From an uncultured Kiritimatiellota bacterium (GTDB taxonomy: Bacteria > Verrucomicrobiota > Kiritimatiellia > RFP12 > DVOR01), in contig CALXMW010000003.1 in assembly GCA_944389585.1 (NCBI GenBank), positions 193,818-252,496 of the forward strand: a DNA stretch of 58,679 nucleotides, read 5' to 3'. Below the pieces are notes generated by a model. The model did no database searches, was not told where the DNA came from, and saw only the letters and a program-made list of their open reading frames with translations. Shown piece after piece: positions 33,314 to 42,718 of the stretch. The translations under genes and the position numbers were made by a program. How positions within the stretch are numbered: position 1 is the first letter of the stretch; the number at the start of each line of letters is the position of its first letter.

Positions 33314-35821
33314 ATGGAAGAGAAGTATCCGTTTCACGCGATCGAGCCCAAATGGCAGCAGTATTGGGATGAGCACGGCACGTTCAGGTGCGACGCGCGC
33401 GACGAGGGCAAGCCGAAGTTCTACTGCCTGACGATGTTCCCCTATCCCAGCGGCCACATGCACGTGGGCCACGGCCGCAACTACATCATGGGCGACGTCA
33501 TCACCCGCTACAAGAAGATGCTCGGCTTCAACGTCCTCTCCCCCATGGGCTGGGACAGCTTCGGCCTGCCGGCCGAGAACGCCGCCAAAAAGTTCCACGT
33601 CCACCCCCACAAGTGGACCATCGAGAACATCCGCGAGATGAAGCGCCAGGTGCGCAGCTGGGGCGTGGGCTACGACTGGGAGCGCGAGATCGCCACCTGC
33701 CACCCGGACTATTACAAGTGGACGCAGTGGGTCTTCCTCCAGGCCTACAAGCTCGGCGTCGCCTACCAAAAGGAGGCCCCCGTCAACTGGTGCCCCCTCT
33801 GCACCAACCTCGCCAACGAGGAGGTCACCGCCGACGGCCACTGCGTCCGCTGCGGACGCCCCGTCGAAAAGAAGAACCTCAAGCAATGGTTCTTCCGCAT
33901 CACCCAATACGCCGACCGCCTCCTCAAAGACCTCGACCTCCTCGAAGGCTGGCCCGAGAAAGTCCGCCAGATGCAGGCCAACTGGATCGGCAAATCCCAA
34001 GGCGCCAAGGTCACCTTCACCGTCACCGAGACCGGCGACGAATGCCCCGTCTACACCACGCGCCCCGACACCATCTTCGGCGTCACCTTCATGGCCATCG
34101 CGCCCGACCACCCCCTCCTCAAGAAGCTCCTCCCCGGCTCCCCCCGCGAGGCCCAGGTCAAGGCCTTCGCCGACAAGCTCGCCAACATCCCCGCCGCCGA
34201 GCGCTTCTCCGACGCCCTCGCCAAGGAAGGCGTCTTCACCGGCTTCCACGTCACCAACCCCTACAACGGCGACAAAGACATCCAGCTCTGGGTCACCAAC
34301 TACGTCGTCTCCGACTCCGGCACCGGCATCGTCATGGCCGTGCCCACCCACGACCAGCGCGACTGGGACTTCGCCGCCAAGTACGCCATCCCCAAGAAGC
34401 TCGTCATCCAAAACCCCGAAGGCTCCCTCCGCCCCGAAGACATGGCCGGCGCCTACGTCGACGATGGCACCCTCGTCAACTCCGGCGCCTTCGACGGCAT
34501 GGCCAACCGCCAGGCCATCCAAGCCATCACCCAATACGGCGCCGAGCGCGGCTTCGCCCAGGCCACCACCAACTTCCGCATCCGCGACTGGAACGTCGCC
34601 CGCCAACGCTACTGGGGCGCTCCCATCCCCATCGTCCACTGCCCCCACTGCGGCCCCGTCCCCGTCCCCGAAGACCAGCTCCCCGTCCGCCTCCCCGACG
34701 ACGTCGACTTCAAGAGCGACCAAGGCAACCCCCTCGCCCGCCACGAAGGCTTCATCAACACCACCTGCCCCAAGTGCGGCGCCCCCGCCAAGCGCGAGAC
34801 CGACACCCTCGCCCAATGGCTCTGCTCCTGCTGGTACTTCCTCCGCTACATCGACGCCCGCAACGACCAGGCCCCCTTCGACAAAGCCCTCGTCGACAAA
34901 TGGATGCCCGTCGACCAATACATCGGCGGCGTCGAGCACGCCGTCCTCCACCTCCTCTACTCCCGCTTCGTCGTCAAAATCCTCAACGACGCCGGCGCCC
35001 TCGACTGCGTCGAGCCCTTCAAAGCCCTCTTCACCCAGGGCATGATCTGCAAGCGCGACGAAAACGGCGTCCTCAAAAAGATGTCCAAATCCGTCGGCAA
35101 CGTCGTCTCCCCCGATGAACTCATCGAAGCCTACGGCGCCGACACCGTCCGCCTCTACACCCTCTTCATCGGCCCGCCCGAGCTCGACGCCGAGTGGCAA
35201 GACACCGCCATCCAGGGCCCCTACCGCTTCCTCTGCCGCCTCTGGAAAAAGGCCTACGACGCCAAACCCATCGTCCCCGCCACCGACGAGCCCGTCGACG
35301 GCGCCGCCCTCGACCCCGCCCAACGCGCCCTCTGGCGCAAACTCCACCAAACCCTCCAAGGCGTCACCGATTCCATCGAGCACGGCTTCCGCTTCAACAC
35401 CGCCATCGCCCAGCTCATGGAGCTCATGAACGCCCTCGACAAAGCCAAGATCGACGCAAGCTCCACCCCCGCCGCCAAGGCCCTCCTCCGCGAGACCGTC
35501 ACCACCCTCGCGCGCATGATGGCCCCCTTCACCCCCCACATCGCCGAGGAAATCCACGCCGAGTTCGGCGGCCAAGGCTCCGTCCTCGACACCGGCTGGC
35601 CCGCCGTCAACCCAGACGCCCTCAAAGAAGACGCCCTCGAGATCATCCTCCAGGTCAACGGCAAAATGCGCGGCAAAATCACCCTCCCCGCCGGCCTCGA
35701 CCGCGCCGCCCTCGAAGCCGCCGCCCGCGAAGCCCCCGAAGTCCAAAAACACACCGCCGGCCTCTCCGTCGCCAAGGTCATCGTCGTCCCCGGCAAACTC
35801 GTCAACGTCGTCGCCAAATAA
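33314..35821 (+). CDS. leuS: leucine--tRNA ligase
   Basis: An 835-residue class I synthetase with an editing domain. [17 protein letters not shown] carries the HIGH motif and KKMSKSVGN the KMSKS loop. The CP1 editing domain shows [10 protein letters not shown] (T-rich editing site) and [17 protein letters not shown] zinc-knuckle-like part ([18 protein letters not shown]) is present. The start at 33314 is supported by AAGGGA 7 bases upstream and by homology at MEEKYPF. It ends in a strong terminator. Confidence 0.97.
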   Translation: MEEKYPFHAIEPKWQQYWDEHGTFRCDARDEGKPKFYCLTMFPYPSGHMHVGHGRNYIMGDVITRYKKMLGFNVLSPMGWDSFGLPAENAAKKFHVHPHKWTIENIREMKRQVRSWGVGYDWEREIATCHPDYYKWTQWVFLQAYKLGVAYQKEAPVNWCPLCTNLANEEVTADGHCVRCGRPVEKKNLKQWFFRITQYADRLLKDLDLLEGWPEKVRQMQANWIGKSQGAKVTFTVTETGDECPVYTTRPDTIFGVTFMAIAPDHPLLKKLLPGSPREAQVKAFADKLANIPAAERFSDALAKEGVFTGFHVTNPYNGDKDIQLWVTNYVVSDSGTGIVMAVPTHDQRDWDFAAKYAIPKKLVIQNPEGSLRPEDMAGAYVDDGTLVNSGAFDGMANRQAIQAITQYGAERGFAQATTNFRIRDWNVARQRYWGAPIPIVHCPHCGPVPVPEDQLPVRLPDDVDFKSDQGNPLARHEGFINTTCPKCGAPAKRETDTLAQWLCSCWYFLRYIDARNDQAPFDKALVDKWMPVDQYIGGVEHAVLHLLYSRFVVKILNDAGALDCVEPFKALFTQGMICKRDENGVLKKMSKSVGNVVSPDELIEAYGADTVRLYTLFIGPPELDAEWQDTAIQGPYRFLCRLWKKAYDAKPIVPATDEPVDGAALDPAQRALWRKLHQTLQGVTDSIEHGFRFNTAIAQLMELMNALDKAKIDASSTPAAKALLRETVTTLARMMAPFTPHIAEEIHAEFGGQGSVLDTGWPAVNPDALKEDALEIILQVNGKMRGKITLPAGLDRAALEAAAREAPEVQKHTAGLSVAKVIVVPGKLVNVVAK

Positions 35822-35834
35822 AACGACGCCCCCC

Positions 35835-35864
35835 AAAAAAGGCCCCCACCCAGGGGCCTTTTTT
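35835..35864 (+). terminator. terminator of leuS
   Basis: Stem AAAAAAGGCCCC...GGGGCCTTTTTT, 12 bp with a 6-base loop, followed by T-rich sequence. It lies 13 bases after the stop codon. Confidence 0.92.
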
Positions 35865-35901
35865 ATCCCCCTCCCCGTCAGCGCAATTTCTTTGGTTTAG
35901 G

Positions 35902-35912
35902 TGTGGTACAAT
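35902..35912 (+). promoter_or_regulatory. extended -10 promoter upstream of the GNAT gene
   Basis: TGTGGTACAAT, the recurring extended -10 form. About 100 bases separate it from the predicted GNAT start; they hold no clear gene. Confidence 0.5.
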
Positions 35913-36018
35913 GGGGCGAGAGGCGTCGCTGGGCGGCGCGGGTGCAATGGTTTCGTGCCGGGCTTTCATCCTGTCGGCGCAGGGAGGGCGTGGGGCGGGA
36001 AGGGAAAGAGGCAGGCGG

Positions 36019-36483
36019 ATGGACGTGGTTGAGGTTGGGGGCGCGGAGCGGGGGGCGGGGCTGATCGGGCGGCTGGTGGCGGTGTGGGAGGCTTCGGTGC
36101 GGGCCACCCACCGGTTCCTTTCGGAGGGCGAGATCGCGCGCCTCAAGGGCTATGTGCCGCAGGCGCTCGCGGCCGTCCCGCGCCTGTTCGTCGCGGTGGA
36201 CGGCGCGGGTGCGCCCGTGGCTTTCATGGGCATCGACGGGGAGGCGCTGGAGATGCTCTTCGTCGCCCCGGAGTGGCGGGGCAAGGGCATCGGCACGCGG
36301 TTGGTGCGGCTGGCCACCGGCGAACAGGGCGTCGCGCGGGTGACGGTGAACGAGCAGAACCCCCAGGCTCTTGGCTTCTACGAGCGCCTGGACTTCCGCG
36401 TCGAGAGGCGGACGCCTTTGGACGGCCAGGGCAAGCCTTACCCGCTCCTTCACCTGCGCCTTCCGCCGGGCGCCCGCGTCTGA
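36019..36483 (+). CDS. GNAT-family N-acetyltransferase (YjaB-like)
   Basis: A 154-residue acetyl-CoA-dependent acetyltransferase. The order matches YjaB-type GNATs: VWEASVRATHRFLSEGEI, LFVAVDGAGAPVAFMGID, the acetyl-CoA loop VAPEWRGKGIGTRLV (Q/RxxGxG/A), and NEQNPQALGFYERLDF followed by DGQGKPYPLLHL. YjaB-type enzymes acetylate peptidyl-lysine; the target here is unknown. The start at 36019 is chosen by homology; in-frame upstream codons up to 35911 overlap the promoter. Confidence 0.85.
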   Translation: MDVVEVGGAERGAGLIGRLVAVWEASVRATHRFLSEGEIARLKGYVPQALAAVPRLFVAVDGAGAPVAFMGIDGEALEMLFVAPEWRGKGIGTRLVRLATGEQGVARVTVNEQNPQALGFYERLDFRVERRTPLDGQGKPYPLLHLRLPPGARV

Positions 36484-36580
36484 GGGTCGTTTCCCGGGCC
36501 ATCCGAGTCTGGCAGCGTCTGTCGTTTGCCCAGGGCCGTGGCAGGCATCACGGCGCAGGCGCTTGGCGCTGGCGTGGTTT

Positions 36581-37495
36581 TCAGTTTTCCTCTTGGATGA
36601 GGTAGGGCGGGCGGCGCTTGGTTTCGAGATAGGTTTTGGCGAGGTAGGTGCCGAGGATGCCGATGGCAAAGAGTTGGAACCCGCCGAAGAAGAGCAACAG
36701 GCAGATTTGCGTGGGGTAGCCGGTGACGGGCTCGCCGACGAGGAGCGTCTTGGCGGCCACGTAGGCCAAGTAGAGCAGCGCCGCGGCGCAGGAGAGCACG
36801 CCCACCACGGAGGCCAGCTGGAGCGGCGCCACCGAGAAGGCCGTGACGCCTTGGAGGCCGTAGCGCGCCAATCCCCAGAACGACCACTTCGTCTCGCCGG
36901 CCACGCGCTCGGCGTTGGCGAAGTCGAGCCACTTGGTGCGGAAGCCGACCCAGGCGTAGATGCCCTTGGTGAAGCGGTTGACCTCGCCCAGCGACAGGAC
37001 GGCCTCGACGACCTGCCGTGTCATCATGCGGTAATCGGTCTCCCCGCCGCGCACCTCGATTTCCGAGAGGCGGTTCAAGAGTTTGTAAAACAGCCGCGCG
37101 CATAGGCTCCGCAGCCACGGCTCGCCCTCGCGGTCGGTCCGCCGCGCCGCCGCGCAGTCGTATTCCCCGGAACGCAAGGCCCCCAGCATCTCCGGCAGCA
37201 GGGTGACGGGGTGCTGCAGATCCACGTCCAGCGTCGCCACGAGGTCGCCCGACGCCTTGCGCAGGCCCGCGAGCAGGGCCGCTTCCTTGCCGAAGTTCCG
37301 GGAGAAGGAGACGTATCGCACGGCCGGATCCTCGGCGGCCAACGCCCGGAGCTCGCCCAGCGTGCCGTCGCGCGAGCCGTCGTTCACGAAGACGAACTCC
37401 ACCTCGCTCGGCAGGGCCAGCGCCCGCGCGGCCTCCCAAAACCGCCTTACGCACACTGCCTCGTTGTAGCACGGCACCACCAAGGACAACCTCAT
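36581..37495 (-). CDS. family 2 glycosyltransferase, GtrB/ArnC-like (polyprenyl-phosphate hexose transferase)
   Basis: A 304-residue GT2 enzyme. LSLVVPCYNEAVCVRRFW, VFVNDGSRDGT and the DxD-type metal motif in ATLDVDLQHP, plus SFSRNFGKEAAL and GETDYRMM, are typical. Two C-terminal transmembrane segments follow (LASVVGVLSCAAALLYLAYV and the CLLLFFGGFQLFAIGILGTY region). It should load a sugar onto undecaprenyl phosphate at the membrane for flipping and glycan decoration. It overlaps the GtrA gene by 4 bases (ATGA), making a flippase-transferase pair. Confidence 0.9.
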   Translation of the reverse strand: MRLSLVVPCYNEAVCVRRFWEAARALALPSEVEFVFVNDGSRDGTLGELRALAAEDPAVRYVSFSRNFGKEAALLAGLRKASGDLVATLDVDLQHPVTLLPEMLGALRSGEYDCAAARRTDREGEPWLRSLCARLFYKLLNRLSEIEVRGGETDYRMMTRQVVEAVLSLGEVNRFTKGIYAWVGFRTKWLDFANAERVAGETKWSFWGLARYGLQGVTAFSVAPLQLASVVGVLSCAAALLYLAYVAAKTLLVGEPVTGYPTQICLLLFFGGFQLFAIGILGTYLAKTYLETKRRPPYLIQEEN

Positions 37496-37935
37496 GCCTC
37501 ATCCCTTCCTTTCCGAAAGACCAGCCAGCGGCTGATGACATAATTGAGCCCCACCACCAGCGCCCCCACGAGCAGCTTCATCGCCAGCTCGTCCCACCCC
37601 GCCACGTCCACCGTCAGCCAAATCAGCGCCACGTCGGCCATCCCCGTGGAGAGGCGCGACCCCGCGAACGACGCCAGCTCCCGCGCCAGGAAGGCCGCCG
37701 AGGCCCCCCGCCGCGCGTCGAAGACCCACAGCCGGTTCGTCCACCACGCGAAGACCACCGAAGGCCACCACGCCATCGCGTTGGAAAACCACGCCGCCCA
37801 CCCGCAGGCATGGAAAAAGAGGAGGAAGAGCACGATGTTCAGCGCCGTCGTGCAACCCCCGAAAAAGACGTACAGCCCCATGTGCGACCGCATCAGCCGC
37901 ACCGCCATCCACCAGAGGCCCCCAAGGGCCCTCAT
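37492..37935 (-). CDS. GtrA-family membrane protein (putative polyprenyl-linked sugar flippase)
   Basis: A 147-residue protein with four transmembrane segments. YVFFGGCTTALNIVLFLLFF and NYVISRWLVFRKG match the GtrA family ends. GtrA proteins are thought to flip lipid-linked sugars made by the neighbouring GtrB-type enzyme. The start at 37935 has GGGGAG 6 bases upstream. It is translationally coupled to the GT2 gene. Confidence 0.85.
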   Translation of the reverse strand: MRALGGLWWMAVRLMRSHMGLYVFFGGCTTALNIVLFLLFFHACGWAAWFSNAMAWWPSVVFAWWTNRLWVFDARRGASAAFLARELASFAGSRLSTGMADVALIWLTVDVAGWDELAMKLLVGALVVGLNYVISRWLVFRKGRDEA

Positions 37936-38136
37936 CGCCGGCTCCCCATAGAGCGCACATCCTTTTCCCGCCCAATCGAGACCTTCGGGGCCCATGCAGG
38001 GACACGCAAAAAGGCGCGCCACGGGGCGCACCTCGCCCCACCGGCCGCCCATACCCTGAAAGGCCCGAAGTCTCGGTCGGGGCAACACTGTTTGCGCAAC
38101 GCGCAGAAAAGCGACGGTTCGCCCATCGCGAGCCCC

Positions 38137-38145
38137 ATGATAGCA
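38137..38145 (-). promoter_or_regulatory. possible promoter -10 for gtrA/gtrB
   Basis: TTGCTATCAT on the minus strand, within the 303-base gap 37936-38238. It implies a ~195-nt leader; the -35 is weak. Apart from this and the opposing promoter at 38175-38203 I see nothing else in the gap. Confidence 0.4.
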
Positions 38146-38174
38146 AAAGCGCGGGCTTGGCGTCTGGGTGCGGT

Positions 38175-38203
38175 TTGCGCGGGGTGGGGCTGTTTGGTAT
38201 GAT
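38175..38203 (+). promoter_or_regulatory. promoter of the debranching-fusion gene
   Basis: TTGCGC, 17-base spacer ending in TTTGG, TATGAT. ACGGAG lies 7 bases before the ATG at 38239. Confidence 0.7.
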
Positions 38204-38238
38204 GGGGCAAATCGATACGAGGGACACGGAGCGTTTGC

Positions 38239-41200
38239 ATGAGACAGGATCCTGCGGCCGGAAGCCAGTTGTTGCGTTGGGTGGGGGATGTTTTGGAGGT
38301 GCGGGCCTTTCGCGAGGAGCGGGGCGCGGGGCGGATGGTCTTTCGCACGAACCTGGGCGCGGCCTCGGTGCATCAGCGCGAGGTGTTGGCGCACGTGGAC
38401 GAGGCGCGCCTGATCAGCGGCGACGATTGGCATGACATCCCGATGGAGCCGTGCGGGCGCGGGGAGTGGCGCGTGCGCATCGCGCTTTTGGAGGTGGGGG
38501 TCTTCGCGGGGAAGGTCTGCTTCATCCCGAACGACACGCCAGTGCCGGAGTGGCCGGAGGGGCGCGACACGGTGATTAAGGTGGCCCCGGCGCACACCGC
38601 CGGCGGCAACGCCATCTACGCGGCCTTCACGCGGCAGTTCGGCCCGGCGATGGCGGCGCCCTTCGCGCCCAAGTCCTTCGCCGGGGAGGAGCGGGCGTTG
38701 GACGCGGCGGGCTACACGGTGATCCCGCCCAGCGGCACGTTCCGCTCGCTGGCGCGCCACCTGGGGCACTTCTTCTCGGGGCTCGGGTTCCGCAACCTGT
38801 TGCTTCTGCCCATCCACCCGACGCCGACGACCTACGCGCGGATGGGGCGTTACGGCTCGCCCTTCGCGGGGCTGGATTTCCTGTCGGTGGATCCGGCGCT
38901 GGCGGAGTTCGACACCTCGGCCACGCCGCTGGATCAGTTCCGCGAGCTGGTGGCGGCGACGCACGCCTACGGCGGGCGCCTCTTCATGGATCTGCCGGCG
39001 AACCACACCGGCTGGGCGGCCACCTTCCAGACCCACCACCCCGAGTGGTACAAGCGCAACGTGGACGGCTCCTTCCATTCGCCCGGCGCCTGGGGCGTGA
39101 CGTGGGAGGATCTGGTGGAGCTGGATTATTCCAAGCCCGCGCTCCGGCGCAAGATCGCCGACGTCTTCCTCCATTGGTGCCGGCTGGGCGTGGACGGCTT
39201 CCGGTGCGACGCCGGGTACATGATCCCCAAGGCGGCGTGGGACGTCATCGTGGCGCTGGTGCGGCGCGAGTTCCCCGACACCGTCTTCCTGCTGGAGGGC
39301 CTGGGCGGGCCGATGGAGACCACCGAGGCGCTCATCGGCGACTCGGGGCTCGACTGGGCCTACTCCGAGGTCTTCCAGACCTACGACCGCAACGCCTTCG
39401 AGGCCATGCTCCCCAACACCCTGCGCCTCTCCGAATGCCGCGGCCCCCTCGTCCACTTCGCCGAGACGCACGACAACAACCGCCTGGCCGCCACCTCGCC
39501 CGCCTGGGCCCGCCTGCGCCTCATGCTCTCGGCCATGCTCTCGCAGCAAGGCGCCTTCGGCATCACCGCCGGCGTCGAGTGGTACGCCCAGGAGAAGATC
39601 GACGTCCACGGCTGCGGCGGCCTCAACTGGGGCGCCGCCGACAACGCCTGCGCCCTCATCCGCCGCCTCAACGCCATCCTCCGCTGCCACCCCCTCTTCG
39701 GCCCCGGCACCACGCTCGCCATGGCCCAGCGCGGCGGCGGCAACGTCTTGGCCGTGACGCGCTCGCGCCCCGGCCACGAGCCGCTCCTCATCCTGGCGAA
39801 CCTCGATTGGAAGCAGCCGCAGAGCGTCTCCTTCGACGCCTCCGGCTTCCCCTACCGCGAGGCCTACGACCTCATCGAGGGCAAGCCCTGCGCGGTCAAC
39901 CCCCTGCGGATGGGCCTCAAGCCCGGCCAAGTCCGCTGCCTCTCCTCCCGCCCCGGCGACCTCACGGCCGTGGAGGGCGCCGCCAGCCAGCGCGGCGCGG
40001 CCCCCATCGCCGGCCTCGCCAAGCGCGAGCGCCTCGTCATGGCCCTGCGCACCCGCCACTGGCTCGAAGGCTCCGTCGACCTCTACAAGGAAGACCTCGA
40101 CGCGCTGGCCAACCGCTTCATCGCCGACCCCGTCGCCTTCGCCGACCACCGCGCCGTCACCCTCCGCCTCCCCGCCGACCTCCGGCGCGAGGTCATCGTG
40201 CCCACCGGCGCGCTCCTCTTCGTCACCGCGGCCTCGCCCTTCCGCGTCACCCTCTTCGACGCCGAGGGCGCCGCCGTCAGCACCGGGCGCTCCATCGCCC
40301 TGGCCGACGGCGGGCACGGCCTCATGCTCCCCGTCCGCCGCGCCTTCGACGCCTACCTCGGCCCCCAGCGCGCCACCTGCCGCCTTACCCTCGACGCCGA
40401 GCTCTACGCCCCCACCGGCGTCCTCCGCCACCGCTCCGCCGTCTGGGCCCTGGGGCTGGGCGAGACCACCGGGCGCGTCAAGCGCCGCTTCTCCGGCCTC
40501 GAGGTCAAGGCCCTGGGCAACGCCCGCGCCCTCCTCACCAACGGCACCGGCGCCATGGCCCAGATCCGCCTCAAATGGGGCGACGTCCGCTCGCAGTACG
40601 ACTGCCTCCTGGCGCTCAACCGCCACCCCAGCGTCCCCGACGACCGCCAGGTCTTCCTCACCCGCTGCCGCGCCTGGATCCTCTGCAACGGCTTCTCCGC
40701 GCCCCTCGCCGGCCCCTGCCTGGTCCACGTCACCGTCGCGCCCGACGGCTCCGCCGCCGAGTGGCGCTTCTCCGCCCCCTGCGGCATGGGCCGGCGCGTC
40801 CCGATCACCCTGCGCGCGGCCCTCGAGCCCGGGCGGAACCGCGTCGTCCTGCGCTTCCGGCGCGAGCGCAACACCGGCCCCTTCCGCGACCCCGCCGTCA
40901 CCGTCGGCCTCGTGCTCCGGCCCGACATCGAATGGCGCAACTTCCACTGCAAGACCAAGGCCTACGCCGGGCCCGAGCAGGCCTGGCCCAAGGCCCTCGC
41001 CAACCGCCCCGACGGCTTCGACTTCGCCCCCGAGCCCGGCGTCAAGCTCGCCCTCTCCATGGCCGGCGCCGACTGGAACCCCGAGGCGCAGTGGACCTAC
41101 AACGTCCCCCACCCGGAGGAGGCCGCCCGCGGCCAGGACGGCTCCGGCGACCTCTGGAGCCCCGGCTGGTTCCACATCGAGCTCGACCGCGGCCAAGAGG

Positions 41201-42477
41201 CCGCCCTCGTCGCCGGCGAGCCCGCCCCCGGCGTCCCGGCCATCCCCGCCCTCCGCGGCGCCCTCCCCGGCTCCGCCCTCCCCCTGCGCGAGGCCATGGC
41301 CCAGGCCCTGCGCAACTACATCGTCCGCCGCGACGCCCACAAGACCATCATCGCCGGCTACCCCTGGTTCCTCGACTGGGGCCGCGACACCCTCATCGCC
41401 CTGCGCGGCGTCGCCGCCGCCGGCGACTGGGACACCGTGCTCGACGTCCTGCGCGAGTTCGGCCGCTTCGAGCGCAACGGCACCATCCCCAACATGATCC
41501 GCGGCGAGGACGACGCCAACCGCGAGACCGTCGACGCCCCCCTCTGGCTCGCCGTCTGCGCCGACGACGCCATCGCCCACTTCGGCGCCAAGAAAATCCT
41601 CGGCCTCGACTGCGGCGGCCGCACCCTCAGGGACATCCTCGTCTCCATCGCCGAGCACTACGTCTCCGGCACCGAGAACGGCATCAAGGCCGACCCCGAG
41701 ACCGGCCTCGTCTGGGCCCCCCCGCACTACACCTGGATGGACACCAACTATCCCGCCGGCACCCCCCGCAACGGCTACGCCGTCGAGATCCAGGCCCTCT
41801 GGGTGCGCCTCCTGGACCTCCTCGGCCGCGAGGTGGCCCCCAAATGGAAGCGCCTCGCCGGGCGCGTCCGCCGCGCCTTCCGCGAGCTCTTCCCGCTGCC
41901 CGGGGGCGGCCTCTCGGACTGCCTCTACGCCGGGCCCGGCGTCGGTGCCCGCCAGGCCCAGCAAGACGACGCCATCCGCCCCAACCAGCTCTACGCCGTC
42001 ACCCTCGGCCTCCTCAAGAACGACAAGGCCCTCGCCCAGTCCGTCCTCGCCGCCACCGAGCAGCTCCTCCTCCCCGGCGCCATCCGCACCCTCGCCGACC
42101 GCCCCGTCCGCCGCGCCCTCCCCATCGTCCGCGACGGCAAGCCCCTCAACGACCCCCACAACCCCTACTGGGGCCGCTACGAGGGCGACGAGGACACCCG
42201 GCGCAAGCCCGCCTACCACAACGGCACCGGCTGGACGCTCCCCTTCCCCCTCTACGCCGAGGCGCTCCTCCTGGTCCACGGCGAGCCCGCGCGCCCCATC
42301 GCCCACGCCATCCTCGCCAGCGCCGAGCACCTCGTCAACCAGGATTGCGTCACCCAGCTGCCCGAATGCGTCATGGGCGACGCCCCCCACGAGCCCTGCG
42401 GCACCGGCGCCCAGGCCTGGGGCGTCTCCGAGCTCCTGCGCGTCCTCACCCTCGTCGAAACCCAAGCGGAGGCGTGA
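38239..42477 (+). CDS. bifunctional GH13 alpha-glucanotransferase/amylase + amylo-alpha-1,6-glucosidase
   Basis: A 1412-residue, single-frame fusion. Residues ~130-560 form a GH13 barrel with all four conserved regions: DLPANH (D251), GFRCDAG (nucleophile D324), LLEGLGG (acid/base E353) and ETHDNN (D412). A middle beta-rich part follows. From ~975 to the end comes a glycogen-debranching GH133-type (alpha/alpha)6 domain with LDWGRDTLIALRG (~1045-1057), TVDAPLWL, DTNYPAGTPRNGYAVEIQ and GTGWTLPFPLYAEALL. The layout parallels the eukaryotic indirect debranching enzyme: 4-alpha-glucanotransferase, then 1,6-glucosidase. It should clear branch points of glycogen in the cytoplasm; no signal peptide is seen. 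Whether the GH13 half transfers or hydrolyses is not decidable here. Confidence 0.88.
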   Translation: MRQDPAAGSQLLRWVGDVLEVRAFREERGAGRMVFRTNLGAASVHQREVLAHVDEARLISGDDWHDIPMEPCGRGEWRVRIALLEVGVFAGKVCFIPNDTPVPEWPEGRDTVIKVAPAHTAGGNAIYAAFTRQFGPAMAAPFAPKSFAGEERALDAAGYTVIPPSGTFRSLARHLGHFFSGLGFRNLLLLPIHPTPTTYARMGRYGSPFAGLDFLSVDPALAEFDTSATPLDQFRELVAATHAYGGRLFMDLPANHTGWAATFQTHHPEWYKRNVDGSFHSPGAWGVTWEDLVELDYSKPALRRKIADVFLHWCRLGVDGFRCDAGYMIPKAAWDVIVALVRREFPDTVFLLEGLGGPMETTEALIGDSGLDWAYSEVFQTYDRNAFEAMLPNTLRLSECRGPLVHFAETHDNNRLAATSPAWARLRLMLSAMLSQQGAFGITAGVEWYAQEKIDVHGCGGLNWGAADNACALIRRLNAILRCHPLFGPGTTLAMAQRGGGNVLAVTRSRPGHEPLLILANLDWKQPQSVSFDASGFPYREAYDLIEGKPCAVNPLRMGLKPGQVRCLSSRPGDLTAVEGAASQRGAAPIAGLAKRERLVMALRTRHWLEGSVDLYKEDLDALANRFIADPVAFADHRAVTLRLPADLRREVIVPTGALLFVTAASPFRVTLFDAEGAAVSTGRSIALADGGHGLMLPVRRAFDAYLGPQRATCRLTLDAELYAPTGVLRHRSAVWALGLGETTGRVKRRFSGLEVKALGNARALLTNGTGAMAQIRLKWGDVRSQYDCLLALNRHPSVPDDRQVFLTRCRAWILCNGFSAPLAGPCLVHVTVAPDGSAAEWRFSAPCGMGRRVPITLRAALEPGRNRVVLRFRRERNTGPFRDPAVTVGLVLRPDIEWRNFHCKTKAYAGPEQAWPKALANRPDGFDFAPEPGVKLALSMAGADWNPEAQWTYNVPHPEEAARGQDGSGDLWSPGWFHIELDRGQEAALVAGEPAPGVPAIPALRGALPGSALPLREAMAQALRNYIVRRDAHKTIIAGYPWFLDWGRDTLIALRGVAAAGDWDTVLDVLREFGRFERNGTIPNMIRGEDDANRETVDAPLWLAVCADDAIAHFGAKKILGLDCGGRTLRDILVSIAEHYVSGTENGIKADPETGLVWAPPHYTWMDTNYPAGTPRNGYAVEIQALWVRLLDLLGREVAPKWKRLAGRVRRAFRELFPLPGGGLSDCLYAGPGVGARQAQQDDAIRPNQLYAVTLGLLKNDKALAQSVLAATEQLLLPGAIRTLADRPVRRALPIVRDGKPLNDPHNPYWGRYEGDEDTRRKPAYHNGTGWTLPFPLYAEALLLVHGEPARPIAHAILASAEHLVNQDCVTQLPECVMGDAPHEPCGTGAQAWGVSELLRVLTLVETQAEA

Positions 42478-42683
42478 GGCCAGATGGTCGACCCGGAGCT
42501 GCAGGCGCGCGCCGAGCTGACGGCCATCGATCGCGCCGACCACCGCAACGGCCGTTCAGACCTTTTCTTCGCCAGCGGCAGGGGAAGTGGCGGCGGCACC
42601 CGTCGCCCGACGGGTTTCCGGAACCTCCCTGCCGCCGAGGCCCCGGCGGCCGAGGCCGCGCTCCGCCGCCTCCGACCGAACCC
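42478..42683 (+). other. gap after the debranching gene with a hairpin
   Basis: Holds an ACCCGTC-GCC-GACGGGT hairpin at ~42598-42615, which lacks the T-run of a standard terminator. A 67-codon frame from 42484 is open but runs into the next promoter and is not convincing. Nothing else is visible. Confidence 0.5.
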
Positions 42684-42712
42684 TTGACAGGGCGGCGGCG
42701 CGGCGCTATCCT
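42684..42712 (+). promoter_or_regulatory. near-consensus promoter giving a leaderless MFS message
   Basis: TTGACA (42684-42689), 17-base spacer, TATCCT (42707-42712), then TGGCCC and the ATG at 42719. With normal start-site choice, transcription begins on the A of ATG. No ribosome-binding site is present. Confidence 0.85.
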
Positions 42713-42718
42713 TGGCCC

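Noticed and set aside
38137..38238. Additional small coding gene between gtrA and the debranching gene
   Set aside because: Frames there overlap promoters, lack ribosome-binding sites and show no recognisable protein.
42484..42687. 67-codon frame after the debranching gene
   Set aside because: No good ribosome-binding site or motif, low-complexity composition, and its stop lies inside the TTGACA box of the MFS promoter.
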